A DNA stretch of 64,000 bases from Hymenobacter sp. GOD-10R. Lineage in GTDB: Bacteria; Bacteroidota; Bacteroidia; Cytophagales; Hymenobacteraceae. The translations under genes were made by a program, and so were the position numbers. The DNA lies in NCBI RefSeq assembly GCF_035609205.1, contig NZ_CP141184.1, forward strand, positions 124,001 through 188,000. Direction: 5' to 3'. Of this stretch, positions 61,030 to 64,000 are shown in pieces. Numbering within the stretch: the stretch's first letter is position 1; every line of letters starts with the position of its first letter. A model generated the notes under the pieces. It had not been told where the DNA came from. It did not search any database and saw nothing but the letters and a program-made list of their open reading frames with translations.

Positions 61030-61214
61030 AATAATAGTGCGTTGAGGGAGTGCTACGCGGCGCAATTAAGTAGTAAGATAAAGATATAGTTCTTCTTGCT
61101 AATCAAGTGTCTAGCTTTTGTTAGCTAGGTGTTACTTCTTTGTTTTCGAACAAATGCTAAGTGCACAAAGATGTGCAAAGTGGTAGTAGGAGTAAGGGCG
61201 GCGTAAACGCAACT

Positions 61215-62396
61215 CTACAGGCCGTATTTCTGATATAATTCGAGGTACTCGTCGGCTATTTTTTGAATAGGGAAACGTTGTTGCACAACCTCCAACCCCC
61301 GGTGAGAAATTTTCTGGTATAGTGCCTGGTCAGACAGGAGCTGGTGACTAGCCTCTACTATCTCGTCGAGGTTGCTGACGTCGACCAGCAAGCCCCCGTC
61401 TTCTACCACCCACGGCACGGCGCCGCTGTACTTGCCCGCCACCACCGGCACGCCGTAGCTCATGGCCTCCACTAGTACCATGCCGAATGATTCTTCTAGC
61501 GAGGTATGCAGTACCATGGTGCTCTGGGCAATCTTCCTCAGTACCTTGTCGTACGGGGTAGGGCCGAAGAACACGACGTTGGTTATGGCATGCTCGCGGC
61601 AAAAATCTACGGCATCCCCGTCGGGCACGAAGGCCGTGCCCATGGCCCAAAGCACGGCCTGCGGGTGGCGCTTTTGAATTTCTTTGAATGCGAGAAGGGC
61701 CATTTTGGAGTTCTTGCGGTCGTCCCAGCCGTTCACGACAATGCTGATGATGGGCTTGTCTGGCGAGGGCCTAGGTTCAAGATTCGGGCCGGGTAGCACG
61801 ACGGGGTTAGCTACCACAAACACCTTTTTCCGCGTCCAGGGCTGCACCGACTCGGCCATGTAAGGCGACACGGCCGTAAACCAGCGTCCCTTGCGGAATA
61901 CGTACCGCGCCATGAGCAGCAGGAAAAAGCGGTTCAGCGTCCGGACGTAATTGAAGATCACCTGCGCGTTGTCGTGGACGGTGGTGATGGTATTGGGGTT
62001 GTAAGCCAGCGAGGCGAGGGCAAACTCGTAGGTCCAGTGGGCGTGCACCACTTCGGGCTTGTACTGCCGTAGCAAGGCAAGCATCTGCTTGCGCTCGAAA
62101 CGATAGAAATCGATATTACGACCGATTCGCTTGCCATTCTGGCGGAAGGTGCGCTTGCGGCACGGCGCCACAATATAGGTTAGCTGTCCTTCCTCGTGCA
62201 CGAAGGGCGGCTTGTCGTCGTCCATCTGCTCGTCGATGGTAATAGCGACTACCTTGTGTCCGCGCCGAATATATTCCTTGATCAGATTGCTAATGAGGGG
62301 AGCTCCGGCGCGCCCTTGCGGATACGATTTGCCCTGCCACACCGATTCCGGTAGCAAGTCACTCGTTGCAATAGGCGCTACTATTCCGATAAACAT
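61215..62396 (-). CDS. glycosyltransferase family 4 protein
   Basis: A 393-residue GT-B enzyme. The N-terminal half has GAPLISNLIKEYIRRGHKVVAITID and VVHAHWTYEFALASL; the C-terminal has ISIVVNGWDDRKNSKMALLAF, VVFFGPTPYDKVL and HTSLEESFGMVLVEAMSYGVPVVAGKYSGAVPWVV. It lies 185 nt upstream of the previous GT gene and is the third minus-strand transferase of the cluster. Confidence 0.92.
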   Translation of the reverse strand: MFIGIVAPIATSDLLPESVWQGKSYPQGRAGAPLISNLIKEYIRRGHKVVAITIDEQMDDDKPPFVHEEGQLTYIVAPCRKRTFRQNGKRIGRNIDFYRFERKQMLALLRQYKPEVVHAHWTYEFALASLAYNPNTITTVHDNAQVIFNYVRTLNRFFLLLMARYVFRKGRWFTAVSPYMAESVQPWTRKKVFVVANPVVLPGPNLEPRPSPDKPIISIVVNGWDDRKNSKMALLAFKEIQKRHPQAVLWAMGTAFVPDGDAVDFCREHAITNVVFFGPTPYDKVLRKIAQSTMVLHTSLEESFGMVLVEAMSYGVPVVAGKYSGAVPWVVEDGGLLVDVSNLDEIVEASHQLLSDQALYQKISHRGLEVVQQRFPIQKIADEYLELYQKYGL

Positions 62397-62479
62397 TGTT
62401 ATGTTCTAATATTTTCAGGACTGGTACGTTCGTAGCCCTCGCAGGTTGCGTGGGATAACGGCGAAGCCTAAGTAGGACT

Positions 62480-63508
62480 CTACCTCAGCACCGGGCTAGG
62501 TTGCTCGGCCGTGGCTTTGGGCTTGGTGGTGGGGCTTTGGAGGTTGGAGGCCACAGGTTTTTGTCCAGCGAAGAGGCGACGCATAATGGCCGACACCCGG
62601 CTGCGCAGAAATTCGTTGAAGCGTTTCCTGTCGCGTTGCCGGTCCTGCCGTACGTACGCCGGATGCACCAGCGGGAAAGCTAGGTCACGGGCAGGCACTG
62701 CGCCCATCATATCGCCGTCGTCGTGGGTGTGAGTCGAGTTATTACCGAAGCCGATGTTACCTACCAAGTTCACCGCCGGCACAATGTACAGGCCCGAGTT
62801 CATCCCGATAGTGTATTCCCACTGGTAATCCCAGACGTCGGCGGGCTGAGGTAGGCGCAACACCGCGGCCATCTTCGATAAGCGGTAGCGCTTCTCCAAG
62901 GGGCTGGTGAACATACCGTCGAGCGCACCGGTCTTTACCGCTTCCTGGAAGCCGGTAAGGTTGTAATCGTAGAGCACCCAGGCGCGGCGCCAGGTAGCCC
63001 ACCCCCAACTATTGCGCTGCGTAGAGAAGTAGTAGGAGGGCGCACCCGGCGTCAGCGGCTCTTGGGCTTCCGAGCCGAAGTTGTTGCCGCCAATGTGCAT
63101 CACGCGGGTATCGTCGCGGTAGCGGGCGAGCAATTCTTGACAGAAGGAAAAGAAGCTAGGTGCCGGCACGCAGTCGTCTTCCAGGATGATGCCTTCCGTT
63201 TCGTGACTGAAGAACCAATTGATGGCCGTAATGGGAGCAATGCCGCAGTTCAGGTTGCGCTCCTGGAACAGCGTAAAAACCTCGCAGGGCCAATCCACTT
63301 CTTGCACCACGGCACGGGTAGCGGCGCACTGGTCGACGTCGGTTGGGCGGTTGGCGCGCGGACCGTCAGCTGCTACATAGAGTCGTGTGGGGCGCGCTTG
63401 ACGGATGGTTTCAAACACCCGGCGCGTGGTATCAGGACGGTTGAAAACGAGTAGAAGAACCGGAGTCTGCAGAGCCGCCTCGGGTTGCGGTGTGGAAGAC
63501 TGAGGCAT
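62480..63508 (-). CDS. glycosyltransferase (GT-A type, nucleotide-diphospho-sugar transferase-like)
   Basis: A 342-residue protein with PVLLLVFNRPDTTRRVFETIRQARP, RLYVAADGPR and ILEDDCVPAPSFFSFCQELL, the last giving an E-D-D motif in place of DxD. This matches the group of sugar transferases that accompany O-antigen and capsule genes (HlpA-like annotation). It ends with a Pro/Lys-rich tail. The gene is preceded on the minus strand by the O-antigen ligase-like gene, 27 nt away. Confidence 0.8.
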   Translation of the reverse strand: MPQSSTPQPEAALQTPVLLLVFNRPDTTRRVFETIRQARPTRLYVAADGPRANRPTDVDQCAATRAVVQEVDWPCEVFTLFQERNLNCGIAPITAINWFFSHETEGIILEDDCVPAPSFFSFCQELLARYRDDTRVMHIGGNNFGSEAQEPLTPGAPSYYFSTQRNSWGWATWRRAWVLYDYNLTGFQEAVKTGALDGMFTSPLEKRYRLSKMAAVLRLPQPADVWDYQWEYTIGMNSGLYIVPAVNLVGNIGFGNNSTHTHDDGDMMGAVPARDLAFPLVHPAYVRQDRQRDRKRFNEFLRSRVSAIMRRLFAGQKPVASNLQSPTTKPKATAEQPSPVLR

Positions 63509-63535
63509 AGGACGACGGAGTTAGCGAAGGGAGAA

Positions 63536-64000
63536 TTAAGCAGGTATCAAAGCTGACGGCTGGGCTTCCGGCTCCGGCATAAAGGGCACGGCAGGGTCAA
63601 GCGCCGGCGGCGCGGGCACGGGCTCTGCCACCGCCGCCATGATCAGGCCTAGCAAGCCAAAGTGATAAGTGGACCAATCGTAGGAAGTGCCGAAGACAAT
63701 AAGGCTGCCAAAGTAGGCCACCAGCGCCGCCGTATCGGAATCCATGCGCCGCGACTTAAGCAGGCGACGCCCCACGCTGATAAACGGTACCAACAGCACC
63801 AGCAGGATACCTAGGATGCCAAAGTAGAAGGCGCGGTCGAGGTAGAAGTTGTGGAAGTGATGACCGGTGTGGTCGGGCCACATAGGGGCGTCGCTGCTGG
63901 GGTCGTAGAACTGCATCGGCACGTCGAAGCCTTCGAGGCGCCAGCCGGCAATGGGGCGCTTTTGCACCAAAGGGATGTACGATTCGATCTGCTTGAGGCG
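63536..64000 (-). CDS. O-antigen ligase family protein (C-terminal part, truncated by window end)
   Basis: The frame is open through the window end, so the true start lies outside. The visible 155 residues begin RLKQIESYIPLVQKRPIAGW and include HFHNFYLDRAFYFGILGILLVLLVPF, the loop and membrane helix that end the Wzy_C domain, then two more hydrophobic segments and a Pro/Ala-rich tail. Such proteins ligate or polymerise lipid-linked glycans on the periplasmic side. Here it probably serves as the EPS polymerase or ligase. GTG/TTG codons near 63967-63970 are not the start. Confidence 0.8.
   Translation of the reverse strand, partial: RLKQIESYIPLVQKRPIAGWRLEGFDVPMQFYDPSSDAPMWPDHTGHHFHNFYLDRAFYFGILGILLVLLVPFISVGRRLLKSRRMDSDTAALVAYFGSLIVFGTSYDWSTYHFGLLGLIMAAVAEPVPAPPALDPAVPFMPEPEAQPSALIPA

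Overview
The window looks like a chromosomal piece of a Bacteroidota genome, most likely Hymenobacter or a close relative (Hymenobacteraceae). Signs of this are: a large secreted protein with a type IX secretion (T9SS) C-terminal sorting domain; promoters with the Bacteroidota -7 element TAnnTTTG (for example before rplU and the initiator tRNA); few Shine-Dalgarno sequences; many small lipoproteins; and families common in that group (CHRD, DUF4136, DUF922, DUF6624, YcxB, PPK2, LytTR regulators). Most of the window is of moderate to high GC. Hand counts give about 58% in a sample line of nrdA and about 28% in a sample line of the island at 33.4-35.0 kb. The genus is an inference from overall character, not from a marker gene.

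Region by region. 0-8.3 kb: nadC, a YcxB-like membrane protein, two lipoproteins (one with a heavy-metal-binding CxxxC..CxxC motif), a ZIP metal transporter, the cbpA-cbpM co-chaperone pair, a DUF3140 protein, RlpA, a GH25 lysozyme and a VF530-type protein. 8.4-15.9 kb: two Hsp20 proteins, a four-PAS protein without an output domain, a thioesterase, PPK2 polyphosphate kinase, a HAD hydrolase, an SMR transporter and a pirin. 16-31.2 kb: mostly small secreted or membrane proteins and stress or detoxification enzymes, with a duplicated NTF2-like gene. 31.4-35.1 kb: a Tat/lipoprotein amine oxidase, a 182-bp multi-hairpin element with 34-bp terminal inverted repeats, and an AT-rich two-gene island (DUF4365-type nuclease plus an orphan protein). 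35.1-44.5 kb: nrdA and nrdB, both on the minus strand, separated by a DUF6624 protein, a roadblock-like protein, a hybrid histidine kinase and a LytTR response regulator. A cluster of DnaA boxes lies between nrdB and rplU-rpmA. 45.3-50.8 kb: a cyclase, an alpha/beta hydrolase, hemW, a BamA/TamA-type outer-membrane protein and an initiator tRNA. 51.3-64.0 kb: an exopolysaccharide cluster (WcaJ-type initiating transferase, WecB/TagA transferase, four further glycosyltransferases, a truncated O-antigen ligase) that includes two paralogous secreted beta-helix proteins.

The genes fit a free-living aerobe investing in envelope assembly, surface polysaccharide, metal handling and proteostasis. NrdA and NrdB form one ribonucleotide reductase from two separate transcription units, each with a distinctive upstream region: an intrinsic terminator inside the nrdA leader and DnaA boxes upstream of nrdB. 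The EPS cluster probably builds a polymer on undecaprenyl phosphate, with the beta-helix proteins as candidate polysaccharide-modifying or degrading partners.

The best candidates for something undescribed are the AT-rich nuclease-plus-orphan pair and its neighbouring multi-hairpin element, the DnaA-box cluster at nrdB, and the unusually high frequency of CTAG (especially ACCTAGGT-like octamers) throughout the native parts of the window. No CRISPR array, transposase, integrase or rRNA gene was seen.
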